Part shown: positions 1 to 12,085 of the stretch, one piece after another
Position numbering within the stretch: the first letter of the stretch is position 1
Layout of the letters: each line of letters begins with the position of its first letter
Source: Punica granatum
Taxonomy: Eukaryota > Streptophyta > Magnoliopsida > Myrtales > Lythraceae
Direction: 5' to 3'
Assembly: GCF_007655135.1 (NCBI RefSeq)
Contig: NC_045131.1
Span: forward strand, 26,768,001-26,832,000
Length of the DNA: 64,000 bases
Notes under the pieces: model-generated
Seen by the model: the letters and a program-made list of their open reading frames with translations, nothing else
Told to the model about the DNA's origin: nothing
Databases searched by the model: none
Program-made: the position numbers and the translations under genes

Positions 1-850
1 CTACATCCATGCATTCATCTCATTCACAATTACAAACATCATGTGCCCCTGAGTAGGCCTGAGAACATCAAATGGGCCAAGTGGGCCTAAGAAGGTGGAC
101 TCAAGGCCCAACAACAAAAAAGTGGGCCTAGAGCCTTAATCTAGAAAAATCTATATTCATTTGTCCTAAGTCTACCTATTTCATTTACAAATTTTATCTT
201 ATTACAATTTTTCTCATTTTTGTTATGGTTATATTTATGTGATCAACTGGTTAATGCCAATTTTTTTTTTTTAAAATGGTCCTAATTCTCTCAAGGTGAA
301 AGATGACCTTCCACTTGATTCCTAGGACGTTTGTAATGGGTGAACGGTAATTACTTTTGCTCCGAAAACTTTTGGAGGAATATCCTCTGATCCTCTCTCT
401 ACTTTAAATTGCCCCTTGCTTTTGATGTAATTAAAGAATTGCCAAAACAGTGTCATTCGGCAGTGCCGATTCGGCTGCTAAAGCACCACTCATGGGTTGA
501 ATTATTCCTCAAAAGTCATGAATGAAGTGCCAAGTTGAAGCAACCAGTTTTAATCTTGATTAGCCAATTTTCATGCAAGTTTGACGCTCAAATCAATTAA
601 TTTCATTTCTTAGCCGAGTGAAGTGATTAATCAAATTGACAACCCGACTCTAGGAATCCTACCCTCGAGATCACTCGGATCTTCTCACTAGGACATGTTA
701 ATTCATGTTAATTCCCCGAGACCCATTATTAAGTTGTCAAATATACACAAATTAACCGGTTTGATCCGCACTGGGACTTGGGCGTACTACCACTCCGGGT
801 TTGTCCCATCCTCTATTTGCGGTCAAAGAGAGGAAAAGATCCAAGAAGAA
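1..850. other. Intergenic, no gene recognised
   Basis: No convincing coding region. The first 140 bases are richer in GGCCCA/TGGGCC words than the rest, and the remainder is AT-rich with a T-run near 260-272. The short open frames here lack family motifs and codon character. Confidence 0.5.
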
Positions 851-879
851 ATAGAGTTGAGTGATTTGGTAAACGGCAC

Positions 880-1145
880 CACGTCTCACTGAGTATCGAA
901 TCTATTAGTTATCAGATGAGGGCATACGTCGTTACGTTATATCACCTTTTGATCCTCATCGTTCAAGTTTGTACATGAAATAAAAAAGTATTTTTTTTCG
1001 ATTACAATGGAGACCTATGCGCCTAGTACATTGAATTAGAAATCCTAAACATCCAATAAAAGGACACGAGTAGTCCTAATAAGTATCGAACTTCGGGCCT
1101 CTTGATCACCAGAAGAGATGTGCGCCATTACGCTAAACCCTCTCT
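880..1145 (-). repeat. Two degenerate tRNA-derived SINE-like heads
   Basis: Read on the minus strand, two stretches look like RNA polymerase III promoters of tRNA-derived SINEs. The clearer one has an A-box-like word TTAGCGTAATGGCGC (1122-1136) and a B-box-like word AAGTTCGATACTT (1081-1093) at tRNA-like spacing. The second has GTTCGA-like AGATTCGATACTC at 891-903 with an A-box-like word at 928-946. Neither folds into an obvious intact tRNA. This assignment rests on box similarity only. Confidence 0.4.
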
Positions 1146-2130
1146 TGATAAAAGCATTTATTTTTAGTTCCTCACTTTCCATTAGATAAATGTTTCCATT
1201 TCTATCTTCTAATTCATGACTTTGCTTTTTATTTGCTTTTCTATTTATAAATTGAATTAAAAAATTTTCATGAATGATTAGTATCTCATATATTTTATTC
1301 TAAGATTATCATTTGTTCTTTTCTCCCGATTCTCTTTCTTTTCAATTTTCTAATTTAAATTTATGTTTCATTTGTCTATCGTAATCAGTCTCGTCTAAAG
1401 ATTTTATTGATTTTTTACTTGTAAAGATGAGTTTATGTATTAATAACTATAAGAGCAACTTATTATACATGTATGATGCTTTATTTCAAATGATAAAATT
1501 GAGTTATATTGTTAGTTACATGATTTAGGTAAATATTTATTATTTATAAGTTTTTACTTGTTAAAAATATTTCTCATTTTTTCTCAGAGTAGCAAATTTT
1601 CTAATTTATTTTTTTAATTTACATTTTGTAATTTAAGTATAACGTTTTTTAACTTTTTTTGAAAAATTTAAAGGACTAGAAAAATAGAGACGAAAATGGA
1701 CAATCAATTTTTTAAAAGGAAACAAACCCATAGACATCCTCTTCGAAAAACAAGTCTCCATCAAAAGGAATATAATATCCAGTAGATGGTCGGGCTTCAG
1801 CCCTTTCATCTACCGAGACAAAAAAAAAAAAAAAAAAAAGGCACCCGCAGGTCAACTTATTTTCTTGCTATATGTGAAAACTATATACCCATCCCGCCCT
1901 ATAGACGTTCTCGATCTCAACATATAAGCCAAAATCTTGAACCTTCTCGACAAAACATACCCAGGTACATACATTGACAACACAAGCTACTGTGTTACAA
2001 ACAGGAGTACCCTCAACAGATCTCCTAGTTCGAATCCGAAAATTCCTCGTTTAAACGGGCCGCAAGGACACGAGTAACATCGGACCAGACTTCTCCACAT
2101 AGTTGGATTGGATTGGATCCATAGCATCAT
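1146..2130. other. Intergenic AT-rich stretch
   Basis: No gene seen. It holds a pure A-run near 1820-1839 and otherwise low-complexity AT-rich sequence. The final part (about 1980-2130) probably includes the 3' untranslated region of the minus-strand DUF506 gene that ends at 2160. Confidence 0.5.
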
Positions 2131-2159
2131 ATTCTATCGCATGAGTATGAGAGTCCTGT

Positions 2160-3651
2160 TTAAACCACCTCCACCGGAGTGCGATGCATGCCTGCAAGCT
2201 TCTCCGTCAAGTCCACCGTCAACATGGAAGCCCTCGGCCGCCGAGGCCGGTTGTTGAGACCGACTGGCAAGGCAGGCAAAGGAGCTCTCCGCTCGCACGG
2301 ACCAAGCCACTTGGCTTGCATATACCGCTCCTTCCGCCACGGTCCCATGTGCATCCTCCTCTCCTTCATGCACTTCTTGGCCGCCGAGCATACTATCCTG
2401 ATAACCGACTGCAGCCTCTCGACTTTACCGACGAATACTTCCGGAAGCTGCTGGACCAGGCCGTTGTACTCCTCCGATGCCCTTGCCATCTCAAACTCTG
2501 CCCTGAAGTTCAATTCGATTAGTACTCTCACCTCTCCTTTCTTCAACTTTGTCTCGAGCACGTCCAAGAATGTGTGCTCTCCTGCCATCAATAGAATCAC
2601 ATACTTAACAAACTTGTCTAATTATAGTAAGCAAATGATCCTAAATCGATATCTACGGTGAAGTTATCAGGTCTCTTAATCGACCATAGCCCGTTGGGAC
2701 CGTTGGAGGACCCTATACTGATCTAACGGTCCCCGAGGATTAAGGGACGGCTGACGACGGTCCTCTAGTGGCGATCGATATATACATCATAGATTTTTAT
2801 AAATCGGTTGAACCTAATGGCAATCTTAATCTACCTGAAGGTATGTAAGGGGAGCTTCTCCACTTGGACTTGCAGATGGCAATGTTAAAACCCGCCTTCT
2901 GGAGGCGGCCGGACAATTTCTCCATCAGGCAACTCCAGCATCGGCTGCCTGGGGTGGTTGTCTGCTTCCCGCAATCACAACTCAGTTCCGGCCCCATCTC
3001 TATCTCCTTCAGCGCTGCTCTCTTGGCGCTCCTTATTCTCGATTCCGTCGGACTGCTTCTGCATAGTATTGCCTGCAGAACAAATTACGGACCCCTAAAC
3101 ATCCAAAATAGGAAAGTTCGACTTCAAATTAACTTCTGATCTTTCCACTAACAATAAAAGTTTAAACTGATAAGGAAAGCTGAAGAATCATCATCAGGCA
3201 TGAAATACTAAAATTGAGTTGCTCTGTTTTTCTATATGACCCTGCTTATAATCATATCGAACGACCGAAATTAAATTTAAATCAAAATGGTTCATTAAAA
3301 ACATCTTATGGCACGGCAAGGCTATACCTGAAACAGGCCCAGCATATAGGTTAAGGACACCTCGTGCTCTTTCTAAAAGAAAAATGGACTTCTCGTGAAA
3401 CCTGAAATTGTTACCTGTAGGAGTTGCTTCTGAGTCTCCCAGAAATTCTTGCTCTCTTCAGTTCTGGAAGAATCCTCATTCTCCTCGTCCTCTTCATCCC
3501 AGACCTCGGTCCGGCGACCCTCGCTGGCTGCTAGGCTCTCGGGGGACCTATGTCCGTCCTCAAGGAATTCATCGATGTCAGAAGGACTCGCCACCGGCAG
3601 CTCCAGGAACTCCAGCTCCCGACCTTCCCATGTCGAACTCCGACTGGCCAT
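2160..3651 (-). CDS. DUF506 (PDDEXK_6 superfamily) plant protein, 3 exons
   Basis: Coding exons on the minus strand are 3651-3415, 3072-2835 and 2581-2160, giving 298 aa. All junctions are GT-AG and phases close exactly. The N-terminal part (exon 1) is acidic, with a run of Asp/Glu/Ser, then FWETQKQLLQ joins to AILCRSSPTESRIR at the exon 1/2 border, as in the DUF506 family. Exon 2 holds a Cys-containing segment and AGFNIAICKSKWRSSPYIPSG. Exon 3 holds EHTFLDVLE, FRAEFEMARASEEYNGLVQ, LPEVFVGKVERLQSVI and MHMGPWRKERYMQAKWLGP, the conserved C-terminal core of Pfam PF04720. The family is plant-specific and assigned to the PDDEXK nuclease-like fold. Nuclease activity is not established, and one Arabidopsis member (RXR1) restrains root-hair growth. 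Length is typical. The start is the first ATG of exon 1, about 70 bases below a TATA box. The function of this copy is unknown. Confidence 0.9.
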
Positions 3652-3717
3652 GGCGGTTTATGGATGGAAAATCTCTTCCTGATGAATGAACGAGTGAACG
3701 AATGAATCAGTGGGGTC

Positions 3718-3727
3718 TTTATATATG
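3718..3727 (-). promoter_or_regulatory. Probable TATA box of the DUF506 gene
   Basis: The minus strand reads ATATATAAAG, about 70 bases upstream of the DUF506 start codon at 3651. This suits a plant TATA box with a short leader. Confidence 0.5.
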
Positions 3728-3745
3728 GCCATGGACAATGACGAC

Positions 3746-3932
3746 GGATTTGATTTCAGAGTTAAATTAATTTTGATTTTGATTGTGAAAAATAATAAAT
3801 ATTGTGTAATTTATTGAGTTAAAATTAAAATTAAAATTTTTTATTAAAAAAAATATATTTTTGTTATATACTGAATTAAAATAAAATTTAAAATTAAAAT
3901 TTTTGTAATTTTAATCCTAAATCAAATGGGCC
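3746..3932. mobile_element. MITE copy, same family as 46046-46223
   Basis: About 187 bp of AT-rich sequence with imperfect inverted ends: GGATTTGATTTCAGAGTTAAA at the left and, reading inward from the right, GGCCCATTTGATTTAGGATT. The interior, with repeated TTGAGTTAAAATTAAAATT blocks, closely follows the element at 46046-46223, so two dispersed copies define a family. It sits just upstream of the DUF506 TATA box. Confidence 0.55.
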
Positions 3933-3939
3933 ATCAAGT

Positions 3940-5422
3940 TCGCCAGAGCAGAGCATGTGAATGGGGACAAGGAGCACGTGGTGTTACGAAGCGCATGATG
4001 AGTTGGGCTTCCGGCTGACGTGGTTGGTGTGTGTGCCGGTCATGGTAAAGGGTTGACCGAACCAGCGGGGATCCACGTAGGGCTGTGGCAGCGATGGGGC
4101 CGATCTCCAAAGCATCGTCCTGATAAAATGGATAAACCTCGAGGATATACTCGGATAAAAGGAATTTAAATACAAATTTTAGTTAGTTCAAACGGATCAA
4201 ATTTTTTTCTTTTTTTTTAAGGTGAAGCTCCTTAAAATAAAGTAACAATTGCTCTGCACATGACTAAGATAATGCTTGAGCAAGAAGTAGTCTAAATCAA
4301 TAATTTGAAAATATTTCAGATTTCACTAAAATAAAATATGTAATACTTATACAACTGAATCTGTTTTACAGAAGATATTTTATGCTGCCGTATATAAAAT
4401 ACGTTGCATTATTAGCTTTTCATGGTTTTCTTTGACAAAATAGTGTTTCACGCGAAATACTTACGAATCATATTGAAATATATATTATTCTTTTCTTTTT
4501 TGCCCTACACTACTTGATATGTGGAATTCCAAAGGCCTCTGATAAGTTCGAGTCTAGTTGCTCATTAAGGAAGAAAGTCTCATAATTCAGGATTCACAAA
4601 AATTAAACATAAAACCTTGCTTGAAAGAAAGAAATGCGGAATCACCTAAATCAAATCTGCATTAGTATATATCTAGCTCTTTTATATCATCCGCTAATAA
4701 GCAATAAGATGGTACTTATTGTGTGCCATTCTTGGTCCTCAGTTAAGTTTAAAAGGGACAGAATTGATAAAGGATCGAGTAAGGATTTACAGAATTTAGT
4801 TACACAGGCAGCACATCGTGTCTCTTGATGTATTGGGTGCAAATACTAGTCATACCGGGTCTTGTTAACTTGTTCGCAGTCTTGCAATTGCAGTCCCACT
4901 CAAAATGACTAATCTATTATAATGAACTACGATGGTTCACGCAACATTTTCAATATAACTATTTTAGTACATATCCAAATAGGTTTTCCCTGATAAGATC
5001 CAAGTCGCTTTTGTCATCCATTAGAGCGTCCCAGTCATGGTGAAGTTAACCACACCTGCGGTTAGGGTTTATCCAAGAAATTTAAGCAGAGATTTACGTG
5101 AATGAATGTAATAACCTTTTGCTGCTTATAGTTATATAAAATTTAATTTGATTTGTCTTGCCATATCAACAGATTTGGTTTTTCTTTTCTGATTTTTTGG
5201 TGCCAACAACAGATTTTTTATCATGCAACGTGTGGATTACTGGCAGCGTCGTATGTATGGGATATCGGGGCTTATCCGAGAAGGTGGAACCCACCTGTTT
5301 GCTGTATCCAACGTAGATGGATTTGTCTTCTTTTGCTGGACATTGATTGAACCTAAAAACCCAGCCAACAAGCGAATCTTGCCACTTACGCGGCGTCTTG
5401 ATTTTGATTTTATCTTCTTTCT

Positions 5423-5455
<33 letters not shown>

Positions 5456-5680
5456 TTTATTTTACTTTTTTTAAGGGGAAAGGAAAAAATGTGTTATTAT
5501 AGATAATAAATTAATAAAGCTCGGACGAAGGATGATATCTTCAATTATTTCATTAGATAATGGAAATGGCAGAAAGGTGCATCATTCATGATAAAGAGTC
5601 CAAAATTATGAACAAACATGATGAGAACAACGTATATTCGACATCCCAATGTTGGATCAAGTTGGTGGGTCACTCGCCAT
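3940..5680. other. Intergenic, with (AT)n microsatellite
   Basis: No gene recognised. It contains a GC-richer patch (3940-4140), AT-rich sequence and a TA dinucleotide microsatellite at about 5425-5452. The short open frames show no family motifs. Confidence 0.5.
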
Positions 5681-5689
5681 TATTTATTC

Positions 5690-6735
5690 ATTTATTTATG
5701 AAAAGAAAGTATATTTTTAGTATAATAACTTTAACAGCTTTTCTATTTCATCCGCTTTCTTTATTTTTTTTTCTATTTTCACCCAGTGCTTTTGATGCAT
5801 TTTCTATTTTAGTCCTGTAGCTTTGATGATTTTTTTCTTTTGCTCCTTCTGTCACCTTTTCAGTTAGTTCCGGCTGACTTGTAAAAGATTATGGGGCCCA
5901 AGTCAAAATAAGTTGCCACGTGGCACTTTATATGTCTATTTGAACCAAATTAATTGGAATTATCCAAACCGATTCATATTACCCCTAATCACACTGCTCC
6001 TTATATATCGTTCGCACTCGATAAGACGATAAACTATCCAGGAAAAAAAAAGAGGAGACGATAAATTGTCTATCGTTATGCTTTTGCTATGTGCTTCTTT
6101 CACCTCCACATCACCATTCTTAATCTTGCCATAAATTCGTTGAATGAAATCCCAATTTTGCCTAAAATTTGGCCAAACTTCTATCTGTGGGAGGTGCAGG
6201 AAGTTTCAACCAAAGGGAAAAGAGAGAGAGAGAGAGAGATACAGGAAGCATGACGGCCTCAAAGTTCCTCAAATCCGTAGTGAAACGAATGAACGAAGAG
6301 AAAGAGGAGGGGAGTGCACTTCAATTCATTAAGGCTTAAAACTGCCCATGAGAGGGATAAAAGCAGCGAAGGTATCATAATCTATTCATATTCACGCATA
6401 TAGCAAATCGTCGAAGAGAAAGGGGAGAAGAGGATTAGTACATGGCAGAGGAACTTTCCTAAAAGACGAGGGCATCATATGTGCAGTTAGGTTGTGAACC
6501 GGGATGGTTTAAATCGGTTCAGTTTGGTTATGAGGATGTGTGGTGCCACATGTAACTGATACACTCATTAATCTGACGTTGGCAGCCAATTTGGCTTAAT
6601 TTAACGGTAAAAGTTACGGCAGGATAGAAATAGAAAATAAACCAAAAGTACTGGGTGAAAATAGGAAAAATAAAGAAAGTGGACGAAAATAGAATATTAG
6701 ATAAAAGTAGTGGGCTAAAAGTATATTTTCCATTA
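5690..6735. mobile_element. Foldback / inverted-repeat element about 1 kb long
   Basis: The left arm (about 5700-5990) and right arm (about 6480-6735) are imperfect inverted copies. The left arm reads GAAAGTATATTTTTAG, then CCGCTTTCTTTATT and CTATTTTCACCCAGTGCTTTT. The right arm read inward gives GGAAAATATACTTTTAG, CCACTTTCTTTATT and CTATTTTCACCCAGTACTTTT. The centre holds a (GA)n run at about 6219-6238. No coding capacity is seen, so it is probably a non-autonomous DNA transposon. The target duplication is not clear. Confidence 0.55.
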
Positions 6736-6744
6736 TTTATTAAT

Positions 6745-7435
6745 TTATTAATAAATATTTGTTAAGTTCGTAAATATTGGAGAGGTTAGGCTATATTAGG
6801 AATCAACTTGATAAATTTTCATTTAAAGGGAAACTGAATTTCGCAATGAATATAAATTGAGTATATGTTCATCCAGTGAACTCGCACAGTCTTATAAAAC
6901 TAGCCAACATGACATCTTTATAGATGTTCTGAATAATCAAAATTCACTTCATATTGGATTTACTTTGGCATCGATCGTGTCCCTGCTATATGTTGGTGAA
7001 TTTGAGTTTGATGACCTTAAGGATGAGTTGAGAATACGTACTTAAAAGGAATCTCAACCATAACAATTAATCTATGATCTACCCCAAGCATATTATAACG
7101 CATAATGTTGTTTCTCCCTTGAAATTATTTTCGAGCTCATGCTGCATAATGAGCTATGTAACGAGGTACGATTAGCAATGGATTTATCCTTGTCTATCAA
7201 TCTTGTTCTCCTTATCTATCATTCTTGTTCCCTATATAATTTGAAAAAAAAAATGAAACCTTACCAACCACTAATATTTCAATCACTATCACTTCAATCA
7301 AGATGGTTCAACGTTTACATCTATTTCACTCCAGAAATCCAACTTACGAAAGTCGAAGTTCAAATAATTGAATATACTTCCTTCAAGCAAATACTATATA
7401 GTCGTTTAGTCCTCCCTTTCCACTGCATGCATAAC
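6745..7435. other. Intergenic, no gene recognised
   Basis: AT-rich. A 128-codon open frame at 7139-7525 runs into the foldback element and has no recognisable motif, so it is not called. Confidence 0.5.
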
Positions 7436-7440
7436 CCTTC

Positions 7441-8085
7441 CTATAAGAGTAAATTGATAAATTGGTCCTCTAAATATGCATGTTATATCAAATCTGACCT
7501 CAAGAAATTTTTTACATCAAATTGAACATTGAGAGATTAAGTGTACATCAAATCAGACCTCAAGAAATTTTTTACATCAATTGGACTTTGAAAGATTAAG
7601 TGTACATCAAATTGAATCTTGAGAGATTAAGTGTACATCAAATTTCACCTCCGATTGAAAAGTGAGGGAACTGTAAGAAATACTTTTTTAAGTCAGACAT
7701 AAATGGGGAATAATAAAAAAATAAAAGAAAACAATCAAACAATGCCACATTAGCTGTTGAATGTCAAATCAGATTTTTTCTTCCATTTTGGATGACATTC
7801 TGACGGAAGGTCGGATTTGATATACACTTAATCTCTCAAGGTTCAATTTGATGTAAAAGAATTTTGAGATCAGATTTGATGTACACTTAAACTCTCAAGG
7901 TTCAATTTGATATAAACTTAATCTCTTAAGGTTCAATTTGATATAAAAAATTTTCTTGATGTCGGATTTGATGTACACTTAATCTTTCAAGGTTTACTTT
8001 GATGTAAAAAAATTTTTGAGATCGAATTTGATGTAACGTGCATCTATCTATGGAAGACCAATTTGTCAATTTACTCCTTTCTAGA
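7441..8085. mobile_element. Foldback element with internally repeated arms
   Basis: The outer ends are inverted: the left reads AGTAAATTGATAAATTGGTC, and the right read inward gives AGTAAATTGACAAATTGGTC. Each arm carries several roughly 60-bp direct subrepeats, with words such as TGTACATCAAAT, CTCAAGAAATTTTTTACATC and TTGAGAGATTAAGTGTACATC (left), which reappear reversed at 7790-8040. The spacer between the arms is about 7690-7790. Transcription would give a long, nearly self-complementary RNA. Confidence 0.7.
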
Positions 8086-9595
8086 AAAGATCAGCTTGTA
8101 ATTATTAGCAGGTTTACAAATTTTATTTTGTGTCCAAGATGACCGCTCGGAAAGTCAACTAATTGATCATGTTTATTTTGGAATAAGAATAACCACTTAT
8201 TGTCGTTCTTACTCCGTGTATAGGGCACGTGGAAAAACATATAAGTTTGCTAATTTAATTTTTTTTTACCTCATATATTTTATGATTTTACCTTTCTTTT
8301 AAATCTATCATATATTTTTAAAATGATCTAAAATATCCCATAGTTTGTATTTTTTTCTAAATCAATCATGGCATTATATTTTCCCTTTAATGAAATGTAA
8401 GTAAACTCCAAATCTATCCCAAGATTTTAGTTTTTTTTTCTCAAATCTATTTTATAATTTTGAGAAATGAAATCATGAGATATATGAGATAATTTGCCTT
8501 TTTTTTTCTTTTCATAGGCAGTTTGCTAATTGAAGTTAACTCGTGCATCTATCTATCTATTTCTATATATAATATAAAAGAAGAATTTGATGTCCCATGA
8601 TAATTACCCTTATTGCAATTTTATAAAATTACCCTCATTAACTCTAATTATATATCAAGTGAAATAAATAATATGTTAAATATAAAAATAGAACCGTAAA
8701 ATCATTAGAGTTAATACTCCCAGGGTGGGCCCCTGGGCAAGGCTACTAATGCCCTTGCTTAGGCCCCACAATTTGTTCGGCCCCATAATTACTTGCCCTT
8801 GAATTAACTATATATCACATGTAATGATAATTAATATAAAACTTATTTTGTTATTATGTAATAATTTATGGCCTCAAATATTAATTTTTTTAATTAATCA
8901 TTAAAATCTCATTCTTCCTCATTGTATCACTTACTCACCAGTATATTCTACTTACCCATAATTTCCAAATTTTTATTCTATGAACAACCCCAATTTATTT
9001 CTCACCATTTACACAATTCGAGTTCTTATTTTCCTCTTTGTCTACCATCATATTACTTCTTATCCCTCCATAGCGACTAATTTTATTCTCCTTGCCAATG
9101 ACACTGTTTAATTTTCATTTTATACTCTAAAATATAAGTATGTTTTAATCATTTTAACTCTTATTTATTAGAAGTATAAAGAAAGCAAAACCATTCCATT
9201 TTTTATTTACAAGTATTCAAGCAATAAAATTACTTTTGAAGCATTCGCATAAAAGTGAACTCTTCTGTAATTAATTGAATCAACTTTCATACTGATATTG
9301 TGTTATTCGATTCTTCTATTTTCTTAATTTACATCCTTTTTGGGTGAATTTATTTATAGTTTTTTGCTTATATATTATTATATTTTTCATAAGAATTTTA
9401 ATGCATTAACTTAAAAAATTTTAAAAATTAATTTCCCATCTCTGAAAGGTAAAAAAAAGAAAAAACTAAAAAGAAGTGAATTTTATTAAATGAATTAAAA
9501 ACCTCATGTTAAAGTTTGACTTTAGACTCCTACTCTCTTCGACCGCCCGTGAACACTCCTCGCAAATTTCTTTCTCACCTATCGTGGGGGTTTGG
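8086..9595. other. Intergenic AT-rich stretch
   Basis: No gene. AT-rich with scattered poly-T. A short GC-richer piece at about 8720-8790 (GGGCCCCTGGGC-like) may be transposon remnant, but no boundaries could be found. Confidence 0.45.
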
Positions 9596-9599
9596 TTTC

Positions 9600-11225
9600 G
9601 GAGTAGAGTTATACTCTACTCCACTCCATCAAATGGAGACAAAATATTTAGGAAAATTTATCATTAAAAAATCGATTGTAATAATGGCTAAAATACTACA
9701 ACACAAATGAGCTATTGAAATGGTATTATATATCTCTATAAGCCATTTATTTGCCTCTATAACATTTAGAGACAAATAAATTTATTAACCCTGTTGGTGT
9801 TATTTCTATAGACCTTTAGTGACAAATTTGAAATAAATTTTTATTTGTTTCTAATTAGTTCAATTCAAACAAATTATTTGCCTCTAAAAATAAGAAAAAG
9901 TATCCCATAAAATTGTCTCTATCAACTTTTTAGAAGCAAATATAGCTGTCTCAATATGTTTTTTATTTCAATTTATAAAACTCCACAAAAAAAGTAAATC
10001 TTTTTTACAGAACCGAGTGGCGGGTCTCCAATTCAAACAAACCAACTTCCACCAACGCAATTAGTTCTATAACAAAGAGAATTGAACCCTCAACCTCCAT
10101 TTTAGTATAACATCACCTTATCCAATTCACTAATGCTCCTTACTCGTCTAAATTGGTAACTTTTATTATTTATTATACTTTTATGAAAAAATTTATTATT
10201 CTAAATAAATCATTAATATTTTATATTTATAAGTTTTATTTTGAAGCAACCTAGGAAAAAATAATATTTATTCCAAAAAAATATTTTGTGACAGTTTATC
10301 TTTTTTAAAAAAATTTTGACAGACTTCTGTTGGAAATTATATTAAATAATTTTGGATATAGTTTTTGTAAACAATTTGTTGGTCGAACAGAAAGGCCATA
10401 AATTCTTGTGGTCGCCTAATTTTTCTTGGATAAGTGGTCGTCGAATCTAAGTAGAGAATGAGAAGAGAGATATGGTGAGGAGCACAAAGAATCGAGAAGC
10501 AAATGTAAAGCATGACAAGAGAAAATACTTGCATTGAAGAAAAGACCGAATGAATAATATATATACGGAAAATGGTTCTTAGAAAAAAAAAAGATGAAAG
10601 AGTGAAAAATTGACATGAATAAAGTAAAATTAACAAATTGCACAATTATTTATTCTTAACTTGTAAAACTTTTACCTTCGAAAAATAAAAATTTCAAATT
10701 CAATTTAGCAGCTCTATATTATTCTCTATACGTTGATACACTCTAAAAGCGTATAAATTAATCTCTATTGCTTATATCTAAGTCAACAATTTTTTTTAAT
10801 TAATTGTATTAGGACAAATAAAATATCATGTAGAGACACAATTTTATTTATACCTAAAAGTAAAGATTTAGAGACAAATAACACCATATATGGAAACATA
10901 TATTTTATTTGTTTTTAGAAGTATAGATTTAGAAATAAAACAATTAAATGTCTCTAATTTTTGTTTTTATAGATCATTTGTGTTGTAGTGAAAAAAAATA
11001 TGTGAGAGAATTTATTATAAAATTGGAGAAAAAGACAAAAAAGTAATGAATAGTTAGGAGAATTTAGTATTAAAAAATTAGTTATAATAATGATTAAGAA
11101 AAAATATGTGAGAGAATTTATTATTAAATTTGAGAAAAAAATTGAAAAAAGTAACGATTGTATTGTTGAAGTGATGAAATAATAAAATATAGTAGAGTAC
11201 AGTGGAATTATATTTTCGAGTATCC
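9600..11225. mobile_element. Older MITE-like element interrupted by a CACTA-type insertion
   Basis: The outer pieces (about 9600-9693 and 10991-11225) belong together. The left ends in ATAATGGCTAAA and the right resumes with AAAAATATGTGAGAGAATTT. An uninterrupted relative at about 39418-39795 reads ATAATGGTTAAAAATACGTG at the matching point. The outer ends show weak inverted similarity (GTTTGGTTTCGGAGTAGAG at the left; GTTGGATACTCGAAAATATA inward from the right). The right piece repeats GTGAGAGAATTTATTATAAA-type units. Confidence 0.55.
9694..10990. mobile_element. Non-autonomous CACTA-type DNA transposon
   Basis: The terminal inverted repeats are TACTACAACACAAATGA (9694-9710) and, from the right end (10990-10974), CACTACAACACAAATGA, 16 of 17 bases matching. 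A 3-bp AAA sits on both sides, as expected for CACTA (En/Spm) target duplications. Subterminal sequence repeats words such as TTTAGAGACAAAT in both halves. There is no transposase. A tRNA/SINE-like patch at about 10005-10140 may be a further insertion. It lies inside an older MITE, whose empty site is represented at 39.5 kb. Confidence 0.7.
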
Positions 11226-11399
11226 AACATTATGTACAATCCTCCATCCGTTCTATCACCCCTTGAACACTTTTCCGTAAAGTTCTCTTTTTTCTTTTTT
11301 GAGTTTTTGAGTTTTTCTTTTATATTCATTTTCACTATTTATACTTTCAGAATAATTACTTATAATATGACATTTATTCATATTATAATGTCTCTTATT

Positions 11400-12063
11400 T
11401 TGATTCTGATGAGAATCTTATAGTACAACGTGCGTAATGCAGGTATAAACTCTAGTATGTTTTAAAGTACCAAATTAGTTATTAATATGCCCACATTATC
11501 AGCGTGCAATAACATCTTCTTCAATCTAGTATGTTATTCCTTTTGGAAAGACTGATAAGATTTCTACGAAATGAATCCGAAGTTTAATTTGAGGGCATCA
11601 AGGAATTATGTAGGATAAGAAATTTCCAATATGCCTCGAGGGACATACGCTTCAACGGTCTGATCGATCTATTTATAATATACACAAGCTCAAGCGTGAA
11701 TGTAAGAGCTCTTTTTGCTAACCCACATTTCGTGATTGAGTGTTCCGCGAGTTGTGAAGCTCCAATTCTTGGCCCTCAGCTCGTGATTAAATATCTTATT
11801 GATTACTCAGATAATTGATTTCTTTAAAAAGAGATATGTACTTGAATATCTCAATTTTAATACAATCAAAATATTCATTTTATATTAAAAATCTCAAAAT
11901 AAGTATTAAAAAATTTCTATAAAATTTATAAATATTAATTTTTTTTTAAATATAATCTGATCTAAAGAAATTAAATAATTTATTCATATATATATATATA
12001 TATCAAATATTTTTTTTTATTAATTTCTTTAATCATCCGTGCAACGCACAGTACTGTATTTAG
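11400..12063 (+). mobile_element. Helitron-type 3' ends (11455 and 12063)
   Basis: Two plus-strand termini resemble Helitron ends, which have a short GC hairpin, a few bases, CTRR and then a host T. The first is ACGTGCGTAATGCAGG followed by TATAAACTCTAG|T, ending at 11455. The second is CCGTGCAACGCACAG followed by TACTGTATTTAG|T, ending at 12063. The roughly 608 bp between them could be one non-autonomous Helitron inserted next to another. The 5' ends are not certain. Confidence 0.4.
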
Positions 12064-12085
12064 TTGAAGTTTAATAGTCATCCAA

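Noticed and set aside
1081..1136. A tRNA gene on the minus strand
   Set aside because: A- and B-box-like words are present, but the acceptor stem and anticodon arm do not pair, so a SINE-derived head is the better reading.
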